64,000 nucleotides of DNA, taken from assembly GCF_963678635.1 (NCBI RefSeq), contig NC_087063.1:3696580-3760579 (forward strand), written 5' to 3'. This document shows, one piece after another, positions 1 to 9,405 of this stretch (position 1 is the stretch's first letter; each line of letters begins with the position of its first letter). The notes under the pieces were generated by a model, which saw nothing but the letters and a program-made list of their open reading frames with translations, was not told the DNA's origin and searched no databases. The stretch comes from Symsagittifera roscoffensis. Its lineage: Eukaryota > Xenacoelomorpha > Acoela > Convolutidae. Both the position numbers and the translations under genes were made by a program.

Positions 1-79
1 TATCAACAGAATTTTTTTATTTTAAGTACTCTTCAAATTATAGTTTGAAGAGTACTTAAAATAAAATGGAATGTTGATA
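1..79. repeat. Short foldback hairpin at the window edge
   Basis: The two halves are inverted copies. A 19-bp inner stem (ending CTTCAAA / TTTGAAG) closes a 6-nt loop (TTATAG), then comes an unpaired stretch, then an outer 8-bp stem TATCAACA / TGTTGATA. This is seen directly. It may be a small MITE or a hairpin RNA; it may extend left of the window. It lies in P450 intron sequence. Confidence 0.6.
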
Positions 80-371
80 ATTAAATAACTTTTTTGAGGC
101 TTTTCTGAACAATTTTCTGAGTTATACCTTAGCGATGTACTCCAATAGCTGAAACTGTTGCATGTGAAGTCTAATGTTAATTTGGCTTTTATAAATTATA
201 GTTAATTATAGAAATTTATTTTAGACTAATTTTATAGGTATAAAAACAGCATAAAAAGCCAAGGCGTCTATTTTGAATTGTCATTGAAAATGACCAGAGC
301 AAGTAGTCGATTCACCTCTATTCCAGGAGCTTCAATTTTTTCGAAAGTTTTTTTTGATAACTTGATTTTAG

Positions 372-565
372 GACCGGTCTTCTAACTAGTGATGGGGAGA
401 AATGGAGGACGAGGAGGAAAATGCTCACTCCTGCATTCCATTTCGACATTTTGGACAGGAGTCTAGCCACCATGATGAAGCACTGCTCAGTGGCCATTGG
501 AGTGCTGAATGAAAAGGCGGACGAGGGGGGGTTTGTGGATGTATGGGACACTATGAGTCTACTAG
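372..565 (+). CDS. Cytochrome P450 (CYP4-like), exon 1 in window
   Basis: This exon encodes the conserved CYP4 stretch GLLTSDGEKWRTRRKMLTPA, the WxxxR C-helix region that contacts the heme propionates, followed by FHFDILDRSL. P450s of this family are membrane-bound monooxygenases of the endoplasmic reticulum acting on fatty acids and related lipids. The acceptor TTTTAG ends at 371 and the exon begins with one base completing a codon. The exon must end at 565, before GC, because only that end keeps the frame into the next exon (MSLL-ALDIVSDAAMG, as in CYP4). The more obvious GT at 570 would bring a stop codon within a few residues. Upstream exons encoding the membrane anchor and about 120 residues are not in the window. 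Confidence 0.85.
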
Positions 566-1020
566 GCAGGTGTTTATTCTACTAAAATAGCCTTATAATA
601 AACTAAATAAATTGTTTGCACTTTAGATTCAATTTAAATTTTCGATTCTAATTTTCAATTCTGTAAAAATCAGTACATTAACGACAAAATGAAATCTCAC
701 AATTGCGAATATACAATAATTATTAATGAATAATAACTCCCTCACCCATAATCAGGAAAAAACGCTTTATTTGTTGATTTTTCTGCATTATGAGGCCAAA
801 CTGTGTATTTTGTGAAATTGTAAGCAGATTCCGCAACAAGAACGCTCTCTTTGGTCTTCTTTCGTTCTTTCGTTTTCTCTGAGCGTTCCGATAAAATTTT
901 AACATGCTTAAAGTCTCTGGAATCCAGGAACATACAGACACAAAATTGTGCGCCTATCCAGTGCACAGTTAGGTCTCGTAATGGTTGATGTTTTTTTTTT
1001 TGATGGCGAGTGTTTTGTAG
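566..1020 (+). other. P450 intron with GC-AG ends
   Basis: The intron begins GCAGGT after CTAG and ends TTTTGTAG. GC-AG introns are a known minor class of U2-type introns. The frame argument is strong: exon 1 leaves one base, exon 2 starts with CT, together giving the Ala of ALDIVSD. The alternative GT donor four bases downstream is out of frame. Confidence 0.65.
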
Positions 1021-1115
1021 CTCTGGACATCGTGTCTGATGCTGCGATGGGAGTGGATCTCGGATCCCTGAAGAGGAACCCCGCCTCACTCGAGTACGTC
1101 GACAACAGAGCTACA
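1021..1115 (+). CDS. Cytochrome P450 (CYP4-like), exon 2
   Basis: The exon reads LDIVSDAAMGVDLGSLKRN and continues to EYVDNRAT, matching the CYP4 segment 'LDIICETAMG' downstream of the C-helix. It begins in phase 2 after TGTTTTGTAG and ends in phase 0 before GTATGT at 1116. The next exon begins in phase 0, so the junction is consistent. No stop or frameshift is seen. Confidence 0.85.
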
Positions 1116-1154
1116 GTATGTTATGGTTCTTTTTCTTCAACAATCAGTTCAAGA

Positions 1155-1560
1155 ATCTGAAAGTATACACAAGCTAGCCTTGAATGGAATTTTAAAAAAC
1201 GCTCATGAAACGAATCTGAAAACAGAAAAGCTAGTTTTGAATTGAAATATTCAAGCCGGAAGGATGGTTGCTTGGGATGCTTATAGTCATTGAAGAGACC
1301 ATTTCTAGCAACTCAACTTTTCAGAAGCCACGAAAAATACCCCAAAAAGGTAGCTTTCAAAACTGAAGTCATTTCGTTTGATACTTACGAAAAAATCCTT
1401 TTAACTCCCCCCCCCCTCCTTTTGCAAAAGGGGGACGTTCTTTTCTAGTTACATTATTCACATACAATTAACCATTGAATTAATTCATAATAGACGTGGC
1501 ATTTTGTAATGAGGTAACAAAACGGGGGATAGTTTGAGAGATCCCTAAAAGTTGCCAAAC
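1155..1560. repeat. Diverged direct repeat, copy 1
   Basis: This segment (starting near the motif AAGCCGGAAGGATGGTT and including CATTTCGTTTGATACTTACGA) recurs at about 2935-3315 in the same orientation with scattered differences and small indels. It is a dispersed or locally duplicated intronic repeat of unknown family. Both copies lie in the intron between P450 exons 2 and 3 and flank the foldback at 1609-2076. Confidence 0.7.
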
Positions 1561-1608
1561 ACTGAAATGTACGCAATAACCTCCATGCTTAATTTATGAA
1601 ACAAAATG

Positions 1609-2076
1609 TCAATCGATATACGTGCCAAAAACGCATCGCCTTTAGGATTCTCATGATTATGTTCACCCTTCTTTTTATTGAAACTAAACAGAATTCAACA
1701 ATTTACCTAGAGCATTACATCTTAGCTTAGCTTTAGAATCTCCAACCTTATACCTAATTGTCTTTTAAACTATTCTTTGTTTAAAAGTCTACTAACATTC
1801 AGTTAGTAGAAAACCCAATACTTTTTGAACACTTTAAGCTAAGATTAGTTTAAACTGTACAAAAAGGAATAGGTTTTCTACTAACTAAGTTTTAGAAGTC
1901 TTTTAAACAAAGAATAGTTTAAAAGACAATTAGGTATAAGGTTGAAGATTCTAAGCTAAACAAAGATGTAGAACTCAAAGTGAGATGTTGAGTTAAGATT
2001 AGTTTCAAAAAGAAGAACAAAGACCATAGTCATGAGAATCCAAAGGCGATGCGTTTTTGACAGGTACATCGAAAGA
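1609..2076. repeat. Long foldback (inverted repeat) element, about 465 bp
   Basis: Left arm and right arm are inverted copies of each other. Examples are AACGCATCGCCTTTAGGATT near 1625 against AATCCAAAGGCGATGCGTTT near 2040, and TAATTGTCTTTTAAACTATT near 1757 against its reverse complement near 1905. The arms are about 200 nt with a short centre near 1820-1870. It looks like a MITE or foldback transposon. No target duplication was identified. Confidence 0.75.
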
Positions 2077-2934
2077 CGCTTAAACAAATAAAAAAGCTTA
2101 AACAAATAAGAAAGCGTATATTTCCCATTCCTTTTGAACAGTTTTTGGAAAACAAAGGTGACTTCGGTAAAGCGGATAAAATATTCAATAAAATACTATT
2201 TTGCTTTCCAACCAAGAAAAACGCCCAATGGGGCAACAAAAATAGCACCAAAAAGTAATAAAATAGTTAAATTTTAGCAGCAAGGGGGTATGAAAACTGT
2301 TTTTCATAGCATTACCTTAAAAGTAACTAGTCTCACTTGGAAGTGAACTGATTTTAACTGGCTGACTAAAATGGTATCAGTAAATTTAGAAAACAGCTAA
2401 AATTTAAAACCAGTTAAAAAAAGCAGTCAAAGCAATTTTTGGATGGATAAAGAAGCTCAAAATTTTCATATGACTTTCCAAGGCCGAGTTCAAGTTTTGG
2501 AATCGTATTCTAAGCGGCATTTTGGCTAGTTGCTTGAACGCGGTTCACCAGCGTCTACACTTGTTCAGTGTCCTTGTGCGTCCTATACAGTCCATCGCCT
2601 CAATGATTGACATGGGATCGGTTTTTAGTGGTTCTAAAAAACTAGTCTTTATCGAAATTTCGAAAGGGTTAAAACATCCGATTGATACCATAAGTGTTTT
2701 TTTAACTATTTTTCTCATGCGTGAAATCTGTTCTAATTCCCTTTTCAATCCAATCTTTTATAACTTTTTGTCGTTATCACTATCTACCGATAAGACTAAG
2801 AAATCGTCCAGATTAACTTCAAGTTCGGGTTTGTCCTGCGGAGTACCCCGATGGGATTTTTGCTTTGAATTTTGTTCTAAAGCGTGTGTTTCTGCTCTGG
2901 TGGTTCTTCTTGCAAAATGACTTTGCGACCGCAA
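2077..2934. other. Intron sequence with a weak coding-like relic
   Basis: Intron between P450 exons 2 and 3. On the - strand at about 2545-2748 there is a 67-residue open frame with ordinary-looking composition (reads RELEQISRMRKIVKKTLMVS near its start), and a longer open frame on the + strand over the same bases. Neither has a recognisable domain. A decayed transposon fragment is possible; chance is equally possible. Confidence 0.2.
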
Positions 2935-3315
2935 TTATCGAAACGAGTTTGAAACAAATCAGAAAACAAAAAAAAAACTAGTTTTAAATTTGAAAAATCG
3001 AGCCGGAAGGATGGTTAATTTGGATTCTAATAGTAACTGAAGACTCCATTTCTAGCAAATGACCATTTCTAGGAACTGAACTCTTCAGAAACCACAAAAA
3101 CTTCCCAAAAACCGTAGCTTTCTAAACTGAAAGCATTTCGTTTGATACTTACGAACAAATCTTTTTTACTCGTCCCTTTTGCAAAAGGGGGAGGTTTTTT
3201 AATAGGTTCAAAACTCACATTTAATTAACCGTTGAATTAGTTCTTATTAGATGTGGCATTTTGTTACAAGGTGAAAGGGGGATGGTTTGAGAGGTCCCTT
3301 AAAATTGCTGAACTC
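2935..3315. repeat. Diverged direct repeat, copy 2
   Basis: Second copy of the segment at 1155-1560, with the same order of landmarks (GAGCCGGAAGGATGGTT, then CATTTCGTTTGATACTTACGA, then TTTTGCAAAAGGGGGA). It contains an extra small internal duplication of CATTTCTAGCAA-like sequence. Confidence 0.7.
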
Positions 3316-3394
3316 AGTGGTTAATTAAACTATGCATCGTATATTCGACGCGGTTCTCTGACTCGCAAAAGAACTGCTTTTTCGATGTCAAGTT

Positions 3395-3673
3395 ATCGGC
3401 CAATTTTGCCCCCCTTTGTACTATTTTGAGATATCCACTTTTGGATGACTGACCTTGAAATTTTTCTAAAGGCACTTTTGGCGCCATCACGTACTAATTT
3501 TGGGGGCAGCGCGCTGTATGAACGCGATTTTTTGGTCGAATTTTTCAGAAAATCAAATCAGAGCTCAGAAAATCACTTTGGTCGACCTAAAAAAAGGTCG
3601 TGAAAATTTTCAATTCTTTTTGAAAATCCGACCCCCCCCCCCCCTCGAGAAATTCTAGGTGCGCGCCCGAATA
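3395..3673. mobile_element. Partial hAT-like MITE copy
   Basis: This shares the order of motifs with the MITEs at 26680, 28979 and 31376: CTATTTTGAGATATCC, then TTTGGCGCC, TCGACCTAAAAAAA, then a C-run and CTCGAGAAATTCTAG. The left terminal sequence is not recognisable. It is a diverged or truncated non-autonomous copy inside a P450 intron. Confidence 0.55.
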
Positions 3674-3815
3674 CTACAGAGGAATCAGTTTAGTAAAAAT
3701 AACTGAATAGGGGTGGGGAAGTGTGGAGTTTTTTATAACAATATTGAATTTTATGGCATAATTTATCCATTATTCTCTTAGTTTTGAGATGTTGCGGGAA
3801 AAATTAGTTTATCAG

Positions 3816-3958
3816 GTGACCGAGATGATGATGGACCGCTTCAAGAACCCCCTCCTTTGGAATGACGTCATCTACAACTACCTGACCCCAGTAGGGCGCA
3901 AGTTCAATCGCACAGTGGCAGCTCTTCACACATTCACAACTAATGTGATCACGACCAG
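3816..3958 (+). CDS. Cytochrome P450 (CYP4-like), exon 3
   Basis: The exon starts in phase 0 after TATCAG and reads VTEMMMDRFKNPLLWND, ending LHTFTNVITTR, the family's 'LHxFTxxVIxxR' segment. It ends with two bases of an Arg codon before GTAGAT. The next exon supplies the missing base, so the frame is kept. It has no internal stop and the length fits one domain segment of the family. Confidence 0.9.
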
Positions 3959-5141
3959 GTAGATAATGCATTTTACAAAGAACTGTTTTATGAAAATACC
4001 AAAAATGATTTTTGTTCCGACCATTTGAAAAATGGGGAGGAACTTTGTATTCGTGTGTTTTAGTTCTTTTTCTTTTTTTTTGTGTTCCGCGCAAAATTAG
4101 CTGCCACAAAAAACCATCGGAGAGAATTGAGTGATATATCAGATTAAAGCTGTTTTAGTCGTGATTCTAACGACATTAAAAAACTCTAAATAATTTTTCT
4201 TTCGAAGAAAAGTGTAAAAAAAAACGGTGTTCGAATTTTTTCGTCTTAAATTGATTTTTCGTCTTATTTCAAGCGATTAAAAGGCTTACAATAGCTTATT
4301 TTAATTGCTTAAAAGCTTACAATAGCTAATCTATGCTTAATTTTAATTTTGTTCGAGTAAATTAATTTCGGAGATTTTTAATGACAGTTTTGGAATCAAA
4401 AACTCCCACTAAATTTTGAAAAAAAGTGCACAAAAAATTGAAAAAAAAATTTGACTTTTTAAAAATTAGTTTTTTGATTTTGTTTGTTTTTCTAGTCATT
4501 TTCTTCAAAATATGTCGTCCAAGTTTGTCTATGTTACCATGACTTGCGAATATGCCTAAACTGTAGACTTACGTCAGATCTTTTTATCACACCACGCAGA
4601 ACCACCTACGCTAAATTGAAAAAAAATTCTTGTAGTTTTTTGAAGACTATGGTCGGATTATTCTGTTCTACTTGCAAAGTAACTGGCTATCCTTGTTTCT
4701 AATTTTTAATAGATAATAGACTCAAAAAAATGAAATTTTAAAAACTACAGCTGATTTGACCAAAAATGGCGTTTTTTCAGTGCGCGTCCCCTCTCAAATT
4801 TAATATTTAATATTGGCGCCGAACGAAAGGGAGAATCTTTTGGAAAAACTTGGCAACCAGAATTGAGGGGGGTCGCCCTCCCCCCTCTTAGGCACGCTAC
4901 TGCTTATAAGTTAAATATCAAATGAATGCAGAATGCAACTAAACAAAAAATCGTGTTATTTTGTTTGAGAGTTGAACAATGTTATCGCAAAAACTGCATA
5001 TTTTTTTGATAGAAAACACCGCAAAATTTTTTTTTATTATACAGAAAATTCCCGAAAACGTGGAAAAAGTCAATAAAGCTTTAAGCTCACGCATTACCAA
5101 AAACAGAAAATTTTCAAACAATTATTTTTTTTGTGAAACAG
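3959..5141 (+). other. P450 intron 3, no gene seen
   Basis: AT-rich intron with GT-AG ends. It holds a short near-tandem repeat near 4275-4330 (two copies of a unit with CTTACAATAGCT) and a low-complexity patch with CCTCCCCCCTC near 4880. Nothing coding was supported. Confidence 0.6.
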
Positions 5142-5281
5142 GTGGGCCGAAATTAAGGACCAACTGGACGAAGTTAAAGAGAAGAGGAGGTCTTTTCTGG
5201 ATCTGCTTCTGATTGCCAAACAGGAGCACGGACTCTCTTTTGTCGACATCCGGGAAGAGGTGGACACTTTTATGTTCGAAG
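5142..5281 (+). CDS. Cytochrome P450 (CYP4-like), exon 4
   Basis: The exon reads [20 protein letters not shown], then [20 protein letters not shown] and DTFMFEG. The latter is the start of the I-helix, ahead of the oxygen-activating AGxDTT-type motif. It begins after GAAACAG with the last base of an Arg codon and ends one base into the Gly codon of FMFEG|HDTT. The partner exon (24753) lies 19.5 kb downstream because an 18.9-kb LTR element sits in the intron. Confidence 0.9.
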
Positions 5282-5570
5282 GTGTGATCAATACTTTACA
5301 ACTTACACTTTAATCGTGGATATTTTGGACTATTCATTCAGTTAAGCACATTTTGATGTTTTTGTAGAGCTGAAATGTATCAAACAGTTTTGTATAATTT
5401 TGTCGAAACTTTGAGTTGATTGATTTTCACACAAAGTTAAAATATGGAAGAAAGCCAAAAGAAAATTCTCTCAACAATTCTATTTCAAATTTTTGATTAT
5501 TTCACTATGAATGTCTACCTGAGGGTTTAAAATTTCAGTTTCATTTGTACCTTGACTATTAAAAATTTAA

Positions 5571-5574
5571 ATAG
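5571..5574. repeat. Target site duplication, left (ATAG)
   Basis: ATAG directly precedes the left LTR and again directly follows the right LTR (24487-24490). A 4-bp duplication fits the 4-6 bp made by Ty3/gypsy integrases. Confidence 0.75.
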
Positions 5575-5984
5575 TGAGTTATGACTGGAGTGTATAACTC
5601 ATAGAGTAATTTCGGATAGGGTACACCGTCTGCTCGTCACGCTATCTTATTTTCGGCCGGATAGATTCGTGCAACTTCTTAGTCTAATACCGATCCTAAT
5701 CTTACTCTTATACTATCTAGTCTCAGGTTGTTTAACTAGTCTCTGCTAGGCTCAATAGATCTAGGGTATACTGGTTTATTGCGGCTGCTGAAGTGCTCGG
5801 GAGAGTCCAACTAATTTCTAAGTTAAATTCAAATCTCTCTGGTGCTGAAATTACAAGTAACTTCAGCACTTACAAATAAGTGGGTTGTTAGTTAGATGGA
5901 TCATGATTGGTTAATATTAAATACTTTACATTGGTAAAATATCTAATTTATCCAATCATAAAATGTAGTTTAGATCAGGTTCCA
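5575..5984 (-). repeat. 3' LTR of element copy 1
   Basis: Direct repeat of 24077-24486, 410 bp, seen as TGAGTTATGACTGG...GATCAGGTTCCA on the + strand. In element orientation it starts TGGAACC and ends AACTCA. A purine-rich stretch (CCCGGATGGG on the - strand) lies directly upstream, a candidate polypurine tract. Confidence 0.95.
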
Positions 5985-6684
5985 CCCATCCGGGTTTTAC
6001 AGAGTTTTTTAGAATAGTTCTTCTGCAATTCGAAGGATGGATGATGGAAGTTGGTGTTTGGCGAACATCTTATTTCTTCTGTTTCCTTTTTGTTAAAGAA
6101 GTTCCAGGAAGCTGGAGTTAGAGACATAAGACGTTGTGTCTTCTAGTGACAACGACTAAGTCTTCGCAACAAACTCAAATCTGATTTCAGAATGGTTGGC
6201 TATGTCAGGTTTTTCTGTTCTGCGTGGAGAACTTCTTTTGTGTCTGATCTAGTTTGGGAATGGCGTGGAGATTGTGCGTGGAGGGGATGCCTGGTTACTC
6301 GGATCTGTACGTATACTTGAACATCGAGGTGGTCATTGGTCTAGTTCAATGAAGTCCTTTTCTGCGAAGTCAAGTCGTACTCTAAATCCTTTGAGTTGTG
6401 ATTGTGAGTGGCATATCGATTGTGGTTGGTCATTCTCTCTCGAGTGTAGTGGGGTCGTTTTGTCTTTAGATGTTCGTCCTTGGTGTTGTATTCTGATCTA
6501 TGTATTGCATAATGTAATTTACATTTTATAAAACATTTATTAGTTTAATATTTTTTTATTATGATTTTAGTTAGTTGTTTTCACAAAAGCTTTTTGTTTT
6601 AGTTCGGTTATTTTGAAGAGTTACTCACACTTGAGTAGCTCTTATTAAAAATAGAGGTGTGGTCACAAAGCGTGGATGTAGCGC

Positions 6685-6741
6685 GGTGGGTTAGGCCGGC
6701 TATAGAGCATGCTCAGGACGTCCTTCCTGGTGGGTTAGGCC
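6685..6741 (-). promoter_or_regulatory. Conserved double-palindrome module
   Basis: Two perfect 10-bp palindromes lie back to back, GAGCATGCTC (6705-6714) and AGGACGTCCT (6715-6724), flanked by direct repeats GGTGGGTTAGGCC (6685-6697 and 6729-6741). Copy 2 has the same arrangement at 34762-34818. It may form RNA stem-loops for dimerisation, packaging or export; that function is inference. Confidence 0.5.
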
Positions 6742-7517
6742 AGGAATGGGAGTATGATTTCATGCGGTTTTTGTGAGGGGTCCTGTTATGTGACAACGTT
6801 TTATGTTGGGTTTGTTGTGGTTTTTCTTATGTCTTGTTGGTTATGTCCTTTTTCCAAAAAGTAAATTGTTCGTGGTATGGGTTTGTCTTTCGACTTTTTT
6901 GTGTTTTATTATTTCTTTCTTAGACTTTATAATAGTCTTCAAAAGAATAAATTATCCAGTTTTAAACTGGGTTAATCCGGTTTGGGTACCGTTGGTTTCC
7001 TTTTCTTAGTCATGCTGTTATTCTATGATTTGTGGTATTTAGTAAGCTGCGTTGGTTAGTTTTGTTTAATATATGATTCCTTTCCAACCGGGTTAAAGGA
7101 AAGTTTGAAACATGTTATTATATGTTAGAGTTGTTGAGTGTGAAAACTTGAAACTGAAATTCATTATTTTTAAACAATTCTTCGTGGGCGAGCTGTGCGA
7201 GTGTGGATAGAATTTCTGTGCGAATGAATGAAAATATCAAAAGGTTAGTACTGCAATTGCATTTTATTAATTTACTGCATAGAATTTGGAAATTTACTGC
7301 TAGTTATGGGGGAATTTTAAGTTACAAATTTTCATTATAATTAGATTTACTGCTTGTGGGGAAAATTTTAGAAATGAATTTACTGCATTGGTATTAAATT
7401 TATAAATTTATAAGTGTAAGAGATTAATAGAATTGTTGAAGTCTGTTTGATGAAATTTGCGATCTTTATTTGTTTTTTGTGGTTTTTGTAGGTGATCGTC
7501 GGATGAAGGCTAAAAAT

Positions 7518-7596
7518 CTAAGGAAAACATGGATAAAGTATGGTGAGTTTTTTAATATTTCAATTAGTTAGTTATATTCATTTAATTCATACTTAC
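7518..7596 (-). other. Short candidate intron after the last stop codon
   Basis: On the - strand the stop TAA of the 601-aa ORF is followed directly by CAG|GTAAGT, a consensus 5' splice site. There is a CTAAC branch-like motif and TTTTCCTTAG about 79 nt downstream. Copy 2 has the same donor (35660-35655) and an acceptor ending at 35583, giving 78 nt. Splicing is inferred from the motifs only. Confidence 0.5.
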
Positions 7597-7599
7597 CTG

Positions 7600-9405
7600 T
7601 TAGTCGTCGGGGAAAAAACCGTGGGGGAAGATGTCGTGAATTAGTTCTGAAGTTGTTAGTAGTTTAGCTAAGATGCGGATGATATTTTTAGTCTGAAGCA
7701 GTGGCCAAAGCAATTGAAGTGCCTTAATAGTGGTTAGTTCTTCAGTGCCAACTGCAAACTCATAAGGTGTGTTTTGGATTAGATTATATAATTTGTGATT
7801 GAATTTAGTGTTGTGGATGAATTCTAAAATTGGGATTTCTATAGGTTGTACAAACTCGTGCGGGATAAGGAAGGGTCGGGATTCTTCGGCGTTGAAGGTC
7901 TTGGTGATGGGACAGAAGATGTACATTTGGGTTATGGGGTCATAATTACGAAGAATACCATGGAGGTTAGTGTCTTTAATACAATATGTGAAATTTAGGA
8001 AAAATGGTGAAGTGTATTTGGAATTAATGAATTGAAAACGATGGTGTGGTTGTCTAGAGGGTGTGTGTAGGTCAAAGTGATTTTGGATGAAGCGATAATA
8101 ACTATATGTGTGGGTTTGTTTAGTGCGCAACATAATATCGTGTGAGCAGTGTAAATCTCTTTCGTGTGGTGCAAGGAAATGAAAGGTTAGTGAAAATATT
8201 TGGAAGCGTTCTTTAAAACTTTCGTATGCTTGTGTGTCTGTTAGTGCTTCTGAAATAATGTGATCAAACTTTCGGTCGAAGATGTTTAGTGTAAATATAT
8301 ATGGTGTCTTGATGAAAAATTTCTCGGTAATTTGTGGATTAGCGAAGCGATCGTCGTCTAAGAATTGATCTTGGTTAGCTCTGATGATGTTGTGATCATA
8401 GTATTCGAGTGTATATTCGTTAGCTCTAGGTGCAGTGTGTGTTTTTAGTGATTTTTTATATCCAACGTAAGTAAATTGTCTAGCGGTTAGTGGTGTAGTG
8501 AGTCGATATAGCATGTCCGTATTTCGCTCTATATCGATGTGAGTGTTAGATAAAGGTAAGCAAAGAGTGTTAGTAAAATGATAATATGAGGTCCAAGAGA
8601 GAGTGGGCATTAAAACGTATTCATCTACAAAGTTGCGTGTTTCGTTAGTGTCGTGGGGGGTGTTTAAGGTGTATTGTGGGAATGAGGGTAAGGTGATGGC
8701 TAAAAATTCTTTTGTGTTAGTATGCTTGGGGTGGTTGATGTATTCACGGGCTGTTCCTGGTTTTGCTGGGAAAGGATGGTTGGGGAACTTTCTTTTAAAA
8801 GTGCGGTAAGCTCTATTAGTGTTGAGTGAAGATTCAGTTGATGTGGATGATGGTGCTAATGATTCAGTATAATTTGAAGAGGGTGTAGGGGTAGGGGGGT
8901 TGGATGAATTTATTGTGGAGGAGATTTGGTTTATGGTTGGGGTATTAAGGTGGTAGGGTTGTTGTTGAAGGGTAATAAAATTATCTAGCTCTGGGGAGAT
9001 TCGGGGGGTGTCTGGAGAATGAGATGATTGGTCAGAATGGTATGAGGAGTAGGTTGGGGTAACCTGGGAAGCATAAGAGGGTGTGGGAGTGATTGGGTCA
9101 GGGTTATTGGATAATATGGGTTGAAAAGGGGGTTGAGAAAAATTAGAAGAGTTATGAAAATTATTGGATGGGGATGGTTCTGAGTCGGCAAATTCATCGG
9201 GGGTTTCAATATTCGGGTTATTGAGTTGTGAGATGAAATATAAAACTGAGATGTGTGAATTAGTGTCGGAATTCATGCCTGATGTTACATTACTAGGTGA
9301 AAAATCGGGTGGCGGAAAAGCAAAAAGTGGTATTATTGGGATTGGAGAGGTAAGATTGGTTGGGTGGGAATTTGATCGGTGTAGTGATCCAAGTTGGCGG
9401 CTCAT
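7600..9405 (-). CDS. Unknown 601-aa protein, last ORF of the element
   Basis: I do not recognise a family. The first about 210 residues are rich in Ser, Pro, Thr and Asn and probably disordered. The rest (from about RTFKRKFPNHPF) looks globular, rich in aromatic residues, His and Asp, with no signal peptide or clear membrane segment. The start ATG overlaps the env stop as ATGA (9405-9402), which suggests translation by stop-restart. The copy-2 counterpart (35664-37472, 602 aa) is also fully open and very similar in its C-terminal two thirds, while env there is destroyed. This suggests selection on this protein. Possible roles (movement, assembly, regulation) cannot be decided from the sequence. 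Confidence 0.85.
   Translation of the reverse strand: MSRQLGSLHRSNSHPTNLTSPIPIIPLFAFPPPDFSPSNVTSGMNSDTNSHISVLYFISQLNNPNIETPDEFADSEPSPSNNFHNSSNFSQPPFQPILSNNPDPITPTPSYASQVTPTYSSYHSDQSSHSPDTPRISPELDNFITLQQQPYHLNTPTINQISSTINSSNPPTPTPSSNYTESLAPSSTSTESSLNTNRAYRTFKRKFPNHPFPAKPGTAREYINHPKHTNTKEFLAITLPSFPQYTLNTPHDTNETRNFVDEYVLMPTLSWTSYYHFTNTLCLPLSNTHIDIERNTDMLYRLTTPLTARQFTYVGYKKSLKTHTAPRANEYTLEYYDHNIIRANQDQFLDDDRFANPQITEKFFIKTPYIFTLNIFDRKFDHIISEALTDTQAYESFKERFQIFSLTFHFLAPHERDLHCSHDIMLRTKQTHTYSYYRFIQNHFDLHTPSRQPHHRFQFINSKYTSPFFLNFTYCIKDTNLHGILRNYDPITQMYIFCPITKTFNAEESRPFLIPHEFVQPIEIPILEFIHNTKFNHKLYNLIQNTPYEFAVGTEELTTIKALQLLWPLLQTKNIIRILAKLLTTSELIHDIFPHGFFPDD

Larger units (their letters stand above)
5985..7599 (-). 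other. Long 3' non-coding region of element copy 1
   Basis: About 1.6 kb between the last ORF and the 3' LTR. Its counterpart in copy 2 is 34065-35663, so it belongs to the element. No ORF is conserved between the copies here. It contains a palindromic module (6685-6741) and a short likely intron just after the last stop codon (7596-7518). Confidence 0.75.

Noticed and set aside
2522-2920. 132-codon open frame in P450 intron 2
   Set aside because: No domain, no partner exon, and both strands are open in the same place. Kept only as a weak relic.
7491-7543. A + strand mini-exon (TTTTTGTAG ... GGTGAGT) inside the element's 3' region, with a similar layout in copy 2
   Set aside because: The sequence between is short, has stops in copy 2, and the - strand signals over the same bases fit the gene direction better.
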